From: Axinella damicornis
Taxonomy: Eukaryota; Porifera; Demospongiae; Axinellida; Axinellidae
Length of the DNA stretch: 64,000 nt
NCBI GenBank assembly: GCA_963931865.1
Contig: OZ007508.1
Location: 18,058,762-18,122,761, forward strand
Direction of reading: 5' to 3'
In this document: positions 32,153 through 44,081 of the stretch, one piece after another
Layout of the letters: every line of letters begins with the position of its first letter
How positions within the stretch are numbered: the first letter of the stretch is position 1
Translations under genes and position numbers: made by a program
The notes under the pieces: model-generated
What the model was told of the DNA's origin: nothing
The model's input: only the letters and a program-made list of their open reading frames with translations
Database searches by the model: none

Positions 32153-34109
32153 CAGAGGAGGGAGTGCAAGCTTACGGAGGTTCGTATTCGTCCGTTACCT
32201 CTTCCGGTAGTATTCGTTATGAATTCGGAGTTATGCGATTTCCGTGCAACGAAACAGTCATGTCAGACGGCTTCGAGAAGCAGATTTTGGCACCGACTGT
32301 TCCAAGATGTGTTCATGCGAGCGACGTATCCTTTGAGATATGTGTATCTCAGGTGGTCAAGAGTCTATTTAGCTATCAAGACAGTTGAGACTGCTCCCGT
32401 CTTTGTGTGAGAACGCTGTAAAGTCGGGTCTAGCTTGAAGCGTCTCAAGATGGTCAGATTCAAGCGCCTGTAGTGCAAGAACGCAGGGTGCTATGATGAT
32501 CGGACCTGCGCCTGATGAAAGCCCCATCTCTGTACTTTCAGAAAATAGCCACATCATGGGGTGACAACCCCATCAGATTTGGAGCTATGAGCCCCTGAAG
32601 TCAACCATGTTTCATGAATTTGGTTTGTGTGGGTGCATTTATGCTGCCATATCTCGAGAACGCTACATGCTATGGACACGAGACTTGCACCATTGGATGC
32701 ACCAAAGACTGAGGTTTGTAAATACATGTGGAAATATTGTGACAACCCCATCAGATTTAGAGCAATGAGCCCCTGAACTCAACCAATTTGTGTGAATTTG
32801 GTTTATGTGGGTGAATTCATGTGGCTGTATCTCAAGAACGCTACATGCTATGGACACGAGACTTGCACCATTGGATACAACAAAGACTGAGGTTTGGAAG
32901 TATTGTGACAACCCCATTAGATTTGGAGCTATGAGCCCCCGAACTCAACCAATATGCGTGAATTTGGTTTACGTGGGTGACTTCGTGTTGTCATATCTCC
33001 TGAATCCTACGACCTATGGACATGAGACTTGCACCATTGGATACAACAATGTTCATAGGTTGTAGGGTTCAAGAGATATGACAGTACGAATTCACCCATG
33101 TAAACAAAATTCATGAAACATAGTTGACTTCAGGAGCTCATAGCTCCAAAGCTGATGGGGTGGTCACAATATTTCCACATATCTTTGTAAACCTCCATCT
33201 TTGTTGTATCCAATGGTGCAAGTCTCATGTCCATAGGTTGTAGGGTTCAAGAGATATGACAGTACGAACTCACCCATGTAAACCAAATTCACGCATATTG
33301 GTTGAGTTCGGGGGCTCATAGCTCCAAATCTAATGGGGTTGTCACAATACTTCCACATGAATTTACAAACCTCAGTCTTTGTTGTATCCAATGGTGCAAG
33401 TCTCGTGTCCATAGCATGTAGCGTTCTTGAGATACAGCCACACAAATTCACCCACATAAACCAAATTCACACAAATTGGTTGAGTTCAGGGGCTCATTGC
33501 TCCAAATCTGATGGGGTTGTCACAATATTTCCACATGTATTTACAAACCTCAGTCTTTGGTGCATCCAATGGTGTAAGTCTCGTGTCCATAGCATGTAGC
33601 GTTCTCGAGATATGGCAGCATAAATGCACCCACACAAACCAAATTCATGAAACATGGTTGACTTCAGGGGCTCATAGCTCCAAATCTGATGGGGTTGTCA
33701 CCCCATGATGTGGCTATTTTCTGAAAGTACAGAGATGGGGCTTTCATCAGGCGCAGGTCCGATCATCATAGCACCCTGCGTTCTTGCACTACAGGCGCTT
33801 GAATCTGACCATCTTGAGACGCTTCAAGCTAGACCCGACTTTACAGCGTTCTCACACAAAGACGGGAGCAGTCTCAACTGTCTTGATAGCTAAATAGACT
33901 CTTGACCACCTGAGATACACATATCTCAAAGGATACGTCGCTCGCATGAACACATCTTGGAACAGTCGGTGCCAAAATCTACTTCTCGAAGCCGTCTGAC
34001 ATGGCTGTTTCGTTGCACGGAAATCGCATAACTCCGAATTCATAACGAATACTACCGGAAGAGGTAACGGACGAATACGAACCTCCGTAAGCTTGCACTC
34101 CCTCCTCTG
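32153..34109. mobile_element. Giant palindromic element of 1957 bp with hAT-like ends
   Basis: The two halves are reverse complements at about 99 percent over most of their length, centred near 33050. Ends read CAGAGGAGGGAGTGCAAGC on both strands. Flanks are CGGGTAGCC at 32144-32152 and again at 34110-34118, a perfect 9-bp duplication (8 bp if the outer C belongs to the element). CAGAGG-type ends with an 8-bp duplication suit hAT. Each arm contains about three units of a 166-178-bp repeat with GACAACCCCATCAGATTTGG. Short ORFs occur as mirrored pairs and are artefacts of symmetry. It needs a transposase supplied elsewhere. Confidence 0.85.
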
Positions 34110-34118
34110 CGGGTAGCC

Positions 34119-36006
34119 TAGTGTATTTTGCAGGGCGGCATGAAAAGAAATCACAAAATTTGGGCACGAAACGAAGATTATGCATGCCTAGAGCACGCTC
34201 TTCTTGGATGATCCGGTAAGTTTTTGTGAACATAGCTAAAAATATACACAGATCACCGAATATCTCTTCATCACGACCTAGCAAATACTGCGTAGTAGTG
34301 CCAGAGAATTTATGAGGGTTGGGCTCCAGTCTGCCTCTCAGTAATTTGACGCAAGAGTGCTTGAGCATTGAGTCTAGTTGCCTAGGTCCAAATACCCTGG
34401 GGCATTTTACTTTCCTGTTCCAGGAGTTTCATTTGGTGTTGTAATGTTGGAATGGAACTTGTTTCAGACTAATATCTGTTATAGTTCCTGAGATATAAAG
34501 CAGCAAAGTTACCAGCAAAATTTTTTTATCGAATAGTACATCGTAACCTTAACCTATAATTAGCTACATATGGCTGGGCTTTGACACTGTACATGGGTGT
34601 ATGCTTGCAGATGATTTGATACACAACTTGATTAATTACACACGTAACACAGGAATCACTAGGGGTACTTCGTTGAGTTCGGTCGAACTACCCAGAACAT
34701 AAACTACTTGTATTATTGTAGCTGTGGTTGGTAATACCTTGACCGTTCGCGGGCTGAAAGCCTGAAGGCGGCAGACATAGTCTTGAGCTAGCTAGGTTTA
34801 CGCTGCAGCACTGCTACACAATTTTAATTTTACATCAATTATTTTTGTTTCTGTATAATTATACGTATAATTAGAAAATATAGCAATAACGCAGTGTTCA
34901 ATCGACTGTCCACGTACGTGGTTGTAATCCGTCGACGATGAAAAGAAGGAAGCTAACAGCCCCACACATCGATACTTACTGGTTACTTAGTCAATCTTCT
35001 TTGCGTCTGGGAACATGTCCAGAATGCGCAGAGATGCTACGAGAGCGCTTCCTGATCGCTAAAAAGAACACGTAAAAAAATTTTTCCGCGCTTCGCGCGG
35101 AATGATCGCCGCTTCGTGGCTCTGCGCACCGCCTTCGGCGGTGCGCTGTGTATGTGCCAACGAACCCCCCTTTCTAAATTTCTAGATCCGCCACTGGGAA
35201 TACATAGTCAATGATCACATTATTATATTTAGTGGAGCTAAGGTTATAGGAAAATGAGTGTCAGTTTACTACCAATTAATGTGCACTTTCAACAATGAAT
35301 GACGATTTCTGTGTAGTTTTTCTAGAAACATTTTGAAAAAACAATATTAAGGAAGTTGAGTGCAAGCTTTAAAAGAGTTTTCCTAGGCATTTGACATTAC
35401 GGGTGCATCAAGCTTGGCTGAATGTAATATTGGAACTACAAGGTAAGTAACCATTAGCCCAGATGATTTTCAAGTATGTTGATGTCAGTTACTACCAATT
35501 TGAAGTGCAATTTTGATATTATGAAATTGTGCATGAAGGCTTGATTGAATGTGAAGCTGGAGCTATAAGGTAAGTAGTACTTGCCCAGATAATTCATCGG
35601 CAGTCAGCCACACAGAAATACAATGTACATAATAATATGTACGAGAGGAATCAGCATTGTAATTCTTTACACGGGATGAGCTTTTCAATGATTTAGAATC
35701 CACATTAGCAGTGCAAACGGTTCAATATTGTGTTCATGGAAAACCCTAATATTGAAAGCACAATCTCATTTTACAGACTACTATACTTGCTAACCGTATA
35801 TTGTGATATGCATAACCATGTTTTTCTGGTATGTAAGGCATTGCCTTTATTTTTATGTACAGACACATACTTAAACCAGAGAGACAACTGACAGAAGAGG
35901 AGTACATACACATAATTACCCATGTGTATACTTTCAAATTGAAAATCTAAATCAGCTCATCACTGATATTGGAAATAGACAACAAAGAATATCAGGAGAT
36001 TTAAAC
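34119..36006. promoter_or_regulatory. 5' flank of copy 2 with an inserted element
   Basis: 34570-34656 and 35201-36006 match 45515-45590 and onward to 47560, the flank of copy 4. Two possible non-coding first exons end in GTAAGTA donors near 35442 and 35572, and an acceptor (TTTTTATGTACAG) ends near 35862, in the same places as in copy 4. 34119-34560 shows no recognisable feature. Confidence 0.5.
34657..35196. mobile_element. 540-bp insertion with 5-bp target duplication
   Basis: GGAAT occurs at 34652-34656 and 35197-35201. The paralogous flank near 45583 reads straight through with a single GGAAT, so it is an empty site. Ends are CACTAGGGGTAC and, inward from the right, CAGTGGCGGATC, weakly similar inverted termini. 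A GC-rich hairpin lies near 35090-35150. Non-coding. Confidence 0.75.
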
Positions 36007-39000
36007 ATGCAATTGGTTTTCGTCACAACCCTGGCTGTTCTGGTGTGCAGCAGTGTTTCCACACTGGCATTTACCAAGTTCATAACACCAGACAGCTCTA
36101 TACCTTGTCCGGATGAAAGGTACTGCTACAGACTGCGGGAGGTCATACACAATACCAGAGTGTACTTCACATCCAACACAACGCTGAAGTTTCTCCCGGG
36201 GAAATACAACATTGAAACTGAAAGTTCAGTGGTTGTTTCTGATGTGACTGGACTTGCAATAGTTGGGAACAACACTATCATTCACTGCTTTGCAAACTTT
36301 GGTCTTGTGTTTCTGAATGTTAGTAATCTCACCTTACAGCATCTTCATTTTACCCACTGTGGACTGAATGTTATCTCAATGATAATGATTCTGCAAACAG
36401 ACTCACTGATATGGCTCACTTGATCAGGGACAGGTTTATGCCCAAACAAAACCTCTACTCTCCACTTTACTTTGTTCAAGTTTATGATCTCAGTATCAAC
36501 AGGGTTGTCGTTAACAGCTCAAAAGGATGTGGAATTCTGGGAATAAATATTTTAGGAAACTCATCACTCGTCTACAGTAGCTTTGCTGGCAACATGTTCA
36601 ATGCATTTTTCGTCTACCAGGACTTTGTTAAGGATGCCTCGGGTTTTGCTGCAGTTAATTTTTTGATTATGCACTCAAAGTTTGAGCTGGGAACTACAAA
36701 ATTCAGAAATTTGGCATGTGGACTTACTCTGAGATTTCAACAGAACTTCTATCATGTTTCAGTGATAATCAACATTTTGACATTCCTAGAGAATAAGGGT
36801 ATCACTTGCAGCAGCATATATGTTGGCACAAGTCAATGCAGCTCTATTGCCATCAAAATGGAAATTATAGTGGTGTTTGCTTGACTAATGATACTTCATT
36901 GAAAGCCGGAGATCTGCTGTTTGAATATCGAATACAACAAATATCATCTTGCAACAGAAAAACACAAATGTTGCATATATCAAGAGGGTACTTTTCAAAG
37001 AATTCCCAAAGAGGACAAAGACAACAACCCAGCATACATATAGCAGCCACATACTATCCTCCAGTTTCTGTAATTGTCAGTATGACAGATATTGTGCTTA
37101 GTAAAAACATGGGTAGTGGACTTTGCATCACTAATGTCATGTCTCCAGTCCTACTGCAGTCAGTATTTATAACAGGAAACCTAAATGGAGGTGTTGTGAT
37201 CCGTCATAGCAAGGTCGCTTTCAGTGGCAGAACAATTCTCACCCATAATAGAGGCAAATCATTCCACATCACCAAAAGTAATGTGACCTTCACAGGTTCA
37301 CTGTACTTTGAGAGAAACAAAGCTGATTTGACATGTACATGTGAAGTAGTAGCCGGAAGCAAAGTGATCTTTGCTGAGCACACATCTTTCTTTGACAATT
37401 ACGCAGGCTTTGGGAGTGGAAATCTTTGCATTCGCTCAGGAAGCAATGTCAAATTTAGAGAAGGTAGGACCGAATTTATCAAGAACCAAGGAGAATTCAG
37501 TGGTGCAATATATGCACACAGTTCTTATTTAAACTTAAATGGGAATGTAACTATCTCACAGAATGTTGGCTATTGTGGTGGTGGGATAAGATAAGTTTGT
37601 ATTCAGGTGCAATCATGATCATCATTCCTAATGCCTACATCAATTTCACAGGAAACAGAGCTACACACAGGGGAGGTGCAATACGTTTACGACAAAGATT
37701 ACTGCCGTGCCAAATCTGGGACTACAAATGCTTTTTTCGACCTATTGGTATGAGTTTAAGTATGCCAGAGATATACTTCCAAGAAAACTATGCAAGAACT
37801 GCTGGGAGTGCACTGTATGGGGGATCAGTTGATACCTGCAACTTGGATCAAAAGGATTATAAGGGCAATCGGAGTTTCTTCAAGATGACACATTTTGATG
37901 AAAATGCTACAGAATTGTCACTGATTTCTTCTGATGCTACTCGTGTCTGCATATGCAATGGATACAACCCTGACTGCACTATACTTAACTATACCCTTGC
38001 TGCTTACCCAGGTCAGACTGTATGGATTAGTGCTGTTGCTGTCGGGCAAGGATTTGGAACATCACCAGCAACCATTCATGGTAGATTCCTTGACAGTGGA
38101 GCAGAAGTTGTTCCTGAATTGGGTGAGCTACAAGCATCACAAGTTCACTGCAGAAACTTGAGCTACACTGTTTTTTCACCAAATGAAATTGAAGCAATGT
38201 TGTTGACAGTCATACAATACAAACCACATGCCCCACTATCTGAATACAGAGTTCTCACAGAGGGTTTACTAAAATACAAACAATCAGGCCTGAGAAATTC
38301 CCAATTTATAAAAATGCCTGTCCTTGTGACACTGCAGCTTCGACCATGCCCATTAGGTTTTCAGCTACATAACAAGACATATTCCTGTTCCTGCCACTCC
38401 ACACTAGTGGAAAACAATATACAATGTGATATCAATACTCAGATGATTCACAGGCCAACACCAGTTTGGATGCAAGCAGCCATTCCCAATGCTAGCACCA
38501 CTGGTAATGAAATCATAATCCACAAGCATTGCCCGTATGATTACTGCAAATCTAGTGATGTTGAGTTAAACCTTACGGAGCCAGACAAGCAGTGTGATTA
38601 TAATCGTTCTGGTACATTGTGTGGAGGATGCCAGTCAAATTTCAGCCAAGTCCTGGGAAGTTCTAGGTGCCTGAAGTGTTCAAACATTTGGCTACTTCTA
38701 ATAGTACCCCTGGCTCTTGCAGGGATACTGCTGGTAGGACTCCTGGTGGCCACAAACCTTACTGTCTCAGTCGGAACAATTGATGGCTTAATATTCTATG
38801 CCAACATTGTCCAACCCAATAAAGCTATCTTTTTCCCTGGTAACAGCAGCAGCTCTTTCCTCAGTGTCTTCATTGCCTGGTTGAATCTATAGACCTTGGT
38901 ATTGAAACATGCTTTTACAATGGGCTTGATGCATATGCAAAGATGTGGCTGCAGTTTGTGTTCCCCATCTACATATGGCTGATCATGACTATGATCATTG

Positions 39001-39098
39001 TCTTCAGCCACTACAGCACCACTGTGGCCAGGCTAAGTGGCAGAAATGCAGTCCCAGTCCTGGCAACTCTGTTTCTGCTATCCTATTTGTTATTCTAG
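36007..39098 (+). pseudogene. Surface-protein copy 2, broken
   Basis: Aligns with copy 3 from the signal peptide (MQLVFVTTLAVLVCSS) through the first membrane segments. Lesions: frameshift near 36385 (replacement around the GLMNSANR region of copy 3), a deletion near 36865, an insertion near 37590 (GATAAGATAAG for GACTAAG), a two-base insertion near 38890 giving a stop right after WLNL, and loss of everything after 39098, where the sequence leaves the family at the fourth hydrophobic segment. Between lesions the ectodomain and the Cys-rich stalk are well kept, so decay is recent compared with duplication. Confidence 0.85.
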
Positions 39099-40109
39099 CT
39101 TGTTGTGGCAGCTAAGGCTTTCTAAAGTCTGTATGGACCCATCTATTTGGTCACCCACATTCTCACCAATCAGGGGATAACACACATTCAATCTGGTTAG
39201 ACACATCAATTTACCTGATGCACAACTTGTTTTAATAGCTAACTATAAGGTTATAGGTATATTATGAAAGTGACAATCTGAAGTACAGTTTGACAACAAC
39301 GATACTGATTTCCTAGGTAATGAATGGTAGTTTACCGTACCATTTTGAAGTGCAGTTTTGATGATTTCTATACACAACTATAAAAAGAGTTTGAGAAACA
39401 ATAACAAGGGAGGTTGGCCAATGTCCTTAAAAGAGAATGCATGGTTTCGCATTTGGCAGGTGTAGCTATTGTTCATGAGCTCTTTCTCAACTGAATGTAA
39501 AGCTGGAGGGGAGGTACAAGGTAAGTAGCATGAGCCCGGATGATTTTCAAGTGAACTAGACATACGATTGTAGATGTAATGTAGTTGGCAATAAGCCACA
39601 CAGAAATTTGACATTCATAAAATAAGGAGGGAAATATTTGTCAGAGTTGAGCTACAAAAAAAACACAACCCAATTTGTTTCTCATTAGTCTTAGACATTG
39701 TTGCACAGTTGTGGTTTCAGCAGAGATTTTAGTTTAAAATGTTAAAGTATCGTGTTCATGGAAAATCCTGCATTATCGAAAGCACAATCCCATTTCCGAG
39801 GATGTGAACTATGTGTTAACTATTGTGATATGCACACCGTGTTTTGTAGTACATTAATTGTCGGTACATATGTTATTCCCAAGTAATATTATTCTCTGCA
39901 TCACACACAGTGCACAGTGAGCAGATTACATTTTCATGTGCATGCAGTGAAGGGGGCTGATACTAACGAATTTGAACTACGTGCCGAATTATACAAACAG
40001 AATATATTTACAGCTGATGACCTATGTGTGTCTGCCTTCAAACTTGGGCAAAAATTTAAATTAGCGCATCACTGAAACAAAGTTCAGAATTCATACAAGA
40101 GATTTAAGT
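39099..40109. promoter_or_regulatory. 5' flank and leader of copy 3
   Basis: A possible first-exon donor (AAGGTAAGTAGC) lies near 39517-39525 and an acceptor-like CATGTGCATGCAG ends near 39949. 39830-40109 matches the leader of copy 1 without its miniature transposon. No gene is seen. Confidence 0.5.
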
Positions 40110-43100
40110 ATGCAATTGGTCATCTTTACAACCCTGGCTGTTTTGATGTGCAGCAGTGTTCCCACACTTGCATCTACCAAGTTCATAACACCAGACAGCT
40201 CTATGCCTTGTCCGGATGAAAGGTATTGCTATAGACTGCAGGAGGTCATACACAATACCAGAGTGTACTTCACATCCAACATGACACTGAAGTTTCTCCC
40301 GGGAATATACAACATTGAAACCGAACGTTCTGTGGTTGTTTCTGATGTGACTGGACTTGCAATAGTTGGGAACAACACCATCATTCAATGCTTTGAAAAC
40401 TTTGGTCTTGTGTTTTTGAATGTTATTAATCTCACCATACAGCATCTTCATTTTACTCATTGCGGACTGAATGTTTTCTCAAGAGGATTGATGAATAGTG
40501 CAAACAGACTCACTGATATGGCCAGGTTGATCAGGAATGGGTTTATTCCCACATACAACGGGAGTAATCTCTACTCTCCACTCTACTTTGTTCAGGTTTA
40601 TGATCTTAGTATCAACAGGGTCATCGTTAACAGCTCAAAAGGTTGTGGAATTCTGGGAATAAATATTTTAGGAAATTCATCACTCGTCTACAGTAGCTTT
40701 GCTGGCAACATGTTCAATGCATTTTTCATCTACCAGGACCTTGCCAGGGATATCTCAGCTTTTGCTGCTGTCAAGCTTCCAGTTCTGGCAATTATGCACT
40801 CAAAATTTGAGCTGGGAATCATGAAATTCAAAGATTCAGCAGGTGGACTTACTCTGAAGTTTCAACAGAAGTTCTATCATGTTTCAGTGATAATCAACAA
40901 TGCAACATTTCTAGAGAATATGGGTATCACTTGCAGTAGCATATTTGTTGGCACAAGTAAATGCAGCTCTGTTGCCATAGTAATGGATGTGGTCACAGTA
41001 GATGGTGGTGTTTGCTTGACTAATGATACTTCAGTGATTATAGGAGATTTGCTGTTAATATATCGAACAAAACAGATGTCATCTTGCAAGAAAAAAACAC
41101 AAATGTTGCACATATCAAGAGGGAACTTTTCAAAGAATTCCCAAAGAGGACAAAGAAAACAACCCAGCGTACATATATCAGCCGAATACGATCCTCCAAC
41201 TTCTTTGATTGTCAGCATGGCAGATATTGTGCTCAGTAAAAACATGGGTAGTGGACTTCGCATCAATAATGTCATGTCTCCAGTCCTACTGCAGTCAGTA
41301 TTTATATCAGGTAACGTAAATATAGGTGTTGAGATCCGTCATAGCACTGTGACTTTCAGTGGCAGAACAACTCTCACCGAAAATAGAGGCAAACCATTCT
41401 ACATCACCGAAAGTAATGTGACCTTCACAGGCTCACTGTATATTGAGAGAAACAGCGCACTCTCAGCATGTATATTTGCACTAGATGGAAGCAATGTAAC
41501 CTTTGCTGAGCATACATCTTTCTATGAAAATTATGTATGGAAGACTAGTGGTAGGAGTCTTTGCGTTAGATCCAGAAGCAATGTCACTTTTAGTCCAGGT
41601 AGGACTGAATTTATCAATAACCAATTTGGTGGTGCAATATATGCTCACAGTTCATATTTAAACTTCCATGGAATTGTGAATATCTCTGGGAATCAGGCCT
41701 ATTCTGGTGGTGGACTAAGTTTATATTCAGGTGCAATCATGATCATTAATCCTAATACCTACATCAACTTCACAGGAAACAGAGCCGCTTACAAGGGTGG
41801 TGCAATATTTGTTCATGACAAATATTACTACAGTGCCAATTATGACGGTGCACAGTGCTTTTTTTTGTGGTCTGAAGGTTGTGAATATGTGACCCAAAGC
41901 ACTTCGGCAGAGATGTACTTCCAAGGAAACTATGCAAGAATTGCTGGGAGTGCACTGTATGGGGGATCAGTTGATACCTGCATCTTCGAAAACTGCAAAC
42001 ACTACAAGGGCAATCGCAGCTTTTTCAACAGGACACATTTTGCTGAAAATGCTACAGAATTGTCACTGATTTCTTCTGATGCTACTCGTGTCTGCATATG
42101 TAATGGATCCCGCCCTGACTGCACTATACTCAACTATACCCTTGCTGCTTACCCAGGTCAGACTGTATTGATTAGTGCTGTTGCTGTTGGGCAAGGATTA
42201 GGAACATCACCAGCGACCATTCACGGCAGATTCCTTGACAGTGGAGCAGAAGTCGTTCCTGAATTGGGTGAGCTACAAGCATCACAATTTGGAGCTAACC
42301 ACTGCAGAAACTTGAGTTATACTGTTTCTTCACCAAATGAAATTGAAGGAATGCATTTAAGTGTAGAAAAAGACATACTACAAGCCCCAGTATTGCGATC
42401 AAGATCAAGAATTTCCTATAAGAGTGTAGTAAAGTACAAGAAAACAGGGCTGAGAGATTCCAAATTTATAAAGACACCTGTCCTTGTGACACTGCAGCTT
42501 CAACGATGCCCATTAGGTTTTCAGCTACATAACAAGACATATTCCTGTTCCTGCCACTCCACACTAGTGGAAAACAATATACAATGTGATATCAATACTC
42601 AGATGATTCACAGGCCATCACCAGTTTGGATGCAAGCAGTTACTCCCAACACTAGCACTACTGGTGTTGAAATCATAATCCACAGACACTGCCCATTTGA
42701 CTACTGCAAACCTAGTGATCTTGAGCTGAATCTTGAGGAGCCAGACAAGCAATGTGATTTCCATCGTTCTGGTACATTGTGCGGAGGATGCCAGTCACAT
42801 TTCAGCCAAGTGCTGGGAAGTTCTAGGTGTCTAAAGTGTTCAAACATTTGGCTACTTCTAATAGTACCCCTGGCTCTCGCAGGGATACTGCTGGTAGGAG
42901 TTCTGGTGGCCACAAACCTTACTGTCTCAGTCGGAACAATTGATGGCTTAATATTCTATGTCAATATTGTCCAACCCAATAAAGCTATCTTTTTCCCTGG
43001 TAACAGCGGTAGCTCTTTCCTCAGCGTCTTCATTGCCTGGTTGAATCTAGACCTTGGTATTGAAACATGCTTTTACAGTGGACTTGATGCATATGCAAAG

Positions 43101-44081
43101 ACGTGGCTGCAGTTTGTGTTCCCCATCTACATATGGCTGATCATGACTATGATCATTGTCCTCAGCCACTACAGCACCACTGTGGCCAGGCTAAGTGGCA
43201 GAAATGCAGTCCCAGTCCTGGCAACTCTGTTTCTGCTATCCTATACGAAGCTACTCCGCACCATCATCACAGCATTTTCATTTACTGTCCTGGAAGGAAA
43301 GAAAAGTGCAGTGTGGCTTTACGATGGCAATGTGCTGTACCTGCAAGGCAAGCATGTCCCTCTATTCCTGGCTGCACTCCTTCTACTCTTGACCCTTTCC
43401 TTGCCCTATACAACACTACTGCTTTTAGCTCCGCTGCTGCAAAAATCAAACCATAGAGCACTTTTCTGGATGGCAAAGTTAAAGCCTCTGTTTGATGCAT
43501 ACATGGGACCTTGTAAAGATAACTGTCGCCACTCTGTTGGTCTCTTGCTTTTAGCACGAGTCATTCTCTTCCTAGTATTTTCAGCAAATGTGTTTGGGGA
43601 TCCTGCCATTAATCTGCTTGCTATTATTGCAATGGTAATCTCCATCTGCATTCACAGAACATTGATGTCTGGTGTTTATAAACGCCAGTACTTGAATGCC
43701 ATTGAATACTCCTTCCTTGTCAACATTATTATTCTCTCGAGTTCAGCACTGTACACCACCAGGAACAACAATGGAAAGCAGGATGTCGTTGCTTATATTT
43801 CAGCTGGCACTGCTTTTGTGATGTTCATTGCCATTATCCTGTACCATCTCTGTGTTGCCATCAAAGGCTCCCGAGTGCTGAAGCAGACCAGAGACATCAT
43901 GAGAAAGCTGTTTCAACAAGAGGAGCACCCTGCACTAGATCAGTGGAATGAAGAACATCCGTATATAGCAGTAGACCACGAAGCTATACCAGTGGACAGA
44001 GCAAACATCCAGCCTCTCATTGTTGACTTGAGTCAGTTACGCCAACCTTTAGAATTAGTTGAATGCAGTACTGAAACTTAG
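40110..44081 (+). CDS. Surface-protein copy 3, intact: beta-helix ectodomain, multipass membrane protein
   Basis: 1323 codons in one exon, the only undamaged member of the array. Residues 1-21 are a signal peptide. About 30-700 form a long ectodomain of short repeats with VxFSGRTTLTENRG / VTFTGSLYIERN-type rungs and many NxS/T sites, the look of a right-handed parallel beta-helix. About 799-908 is a Cys-rich stalk (CPLGFQLHNKTYSCSC, CPFDYC, CGGCQ, CLKC). About 909-1250 has eight or nine hydrophobic segments. The tail to 1323 is acidic and ends STET. It is presumably a plasma-membrane adhesion or receptor protein; I know no characterised relative and assign no function. The ATG at 40110 is supported by the signal peptide and by the matching start in the other copies. 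Confidence 0.9.
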   Translation: MQLVIFTTLAVLMCSSVPTLASTKFITPDSSMPCPDERYCYRLQEVIHNTRVYFTSNMTLKFLPGIYNIETERSVVVSDVTGLAIVGNNTIIQCFENFGLVFLNVINLTIQHLHFTHCGLNVFSRGLMNSANRLTDMARLIRNGFIPTYNGSNLYSPLYFVQVYDLSINRVIVNSSKGCGILGINILGNSSLVYSSFAGNMFNAFFIYQDLARDISAFAAVKLPVLAIMHSKFELGIMKFKDSAGGLTLKFQQKFYHVSVIINNATFLENMGITCSSIFVGTSKCSSVAIVMDVVTVDGGVCLTNDTSVIIGDLLLIYRTKQMSSCKKKTQMLHISRGNFSKNSQRGQRKQPSVHISAEYDPPTSLIVSMADIVLSKNMGSGLRINNVMSPVLLQSVFISGNVNIGVEIRHSTVTFSGRTTLTENRGKPFYITESNVTFTGSLYIERNSALSACIFALDGSNVTFAEHTSFYENYVWKTSGRSLCVRSRSNVTFSPGRTEFINNQFGGAIYAHSSYLNFHGIVNISGNQAYSGGGLSLYSGAIMIINPNTYINFTGNRAAYKGGAIFVHDKYYYSANYDGAQCFFLWSEGCEYVTQSTSAEMYFQGNYARIAGSALYGGSVDTCIFENCKHYKGNRSFFNRTHFAENATELSLISSDATRVCICNGSRPDCTILNYTLAAYPGQTVLISAVAVGQGLGTSPATIHGRFLDSGAEVVPELGELQASQFGANHCRNLSYTVSSPNEIEGMHLSVEKDILQAPVLRSRSRISYKSVVKYKKTGLRDSKFIKTPVLVTLQLQRCPLGFQLHNKTYSCSCHSTLVENNIQCDINTQMIHRPSPVWMQAVTPNTSTTGVEIIIHRHCPFDYCKPSDLELNLEEPDKQCDFHRSGTLCGGCQSHFSQVLGSSRCLKCSNIWLLLIVPLALAGILLVGVLVATNLTVSVGTIDGLIFYVNIVQPNKAIFFPGNSGSSFLSVFIAWLNLDLGIETCFYSGLDAYAKTWLQFVFPIYIWLIMTMIIVLSHYSTTVARLSGRNAVPVLATLFLLSYTKLLRTIITAFSFTVLEGKKSAVWLYDGNVLYLQGKHVPLFLAALLLLLTLSLPYTTLLLLAPLLQKSNHRALFWMAKLKPLFDAYMGPCKDNCRHSVGLLLLARVILFLVFSANVFGDPAINLLAIIAMVISICIHRTLMSGVYKRQYLNAIEYSFLVNIIILSSSALYTTRNNNGKQDVVAYISAGTAFVMFIAIILYHLCVAIKGSRVLKQTRDIMRKLFQQEEHPALDQWNEEHPYIAVDHEAIPVDRANIQPLIVDLSQLRQPLELVECSTET

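Noticed and set aside
31853..34377. Mirrored pairs of open frames with identical peptides on both strands
   Set aside because: They are the two arms of the palindromic element read in opposite directions, not a gene pair.
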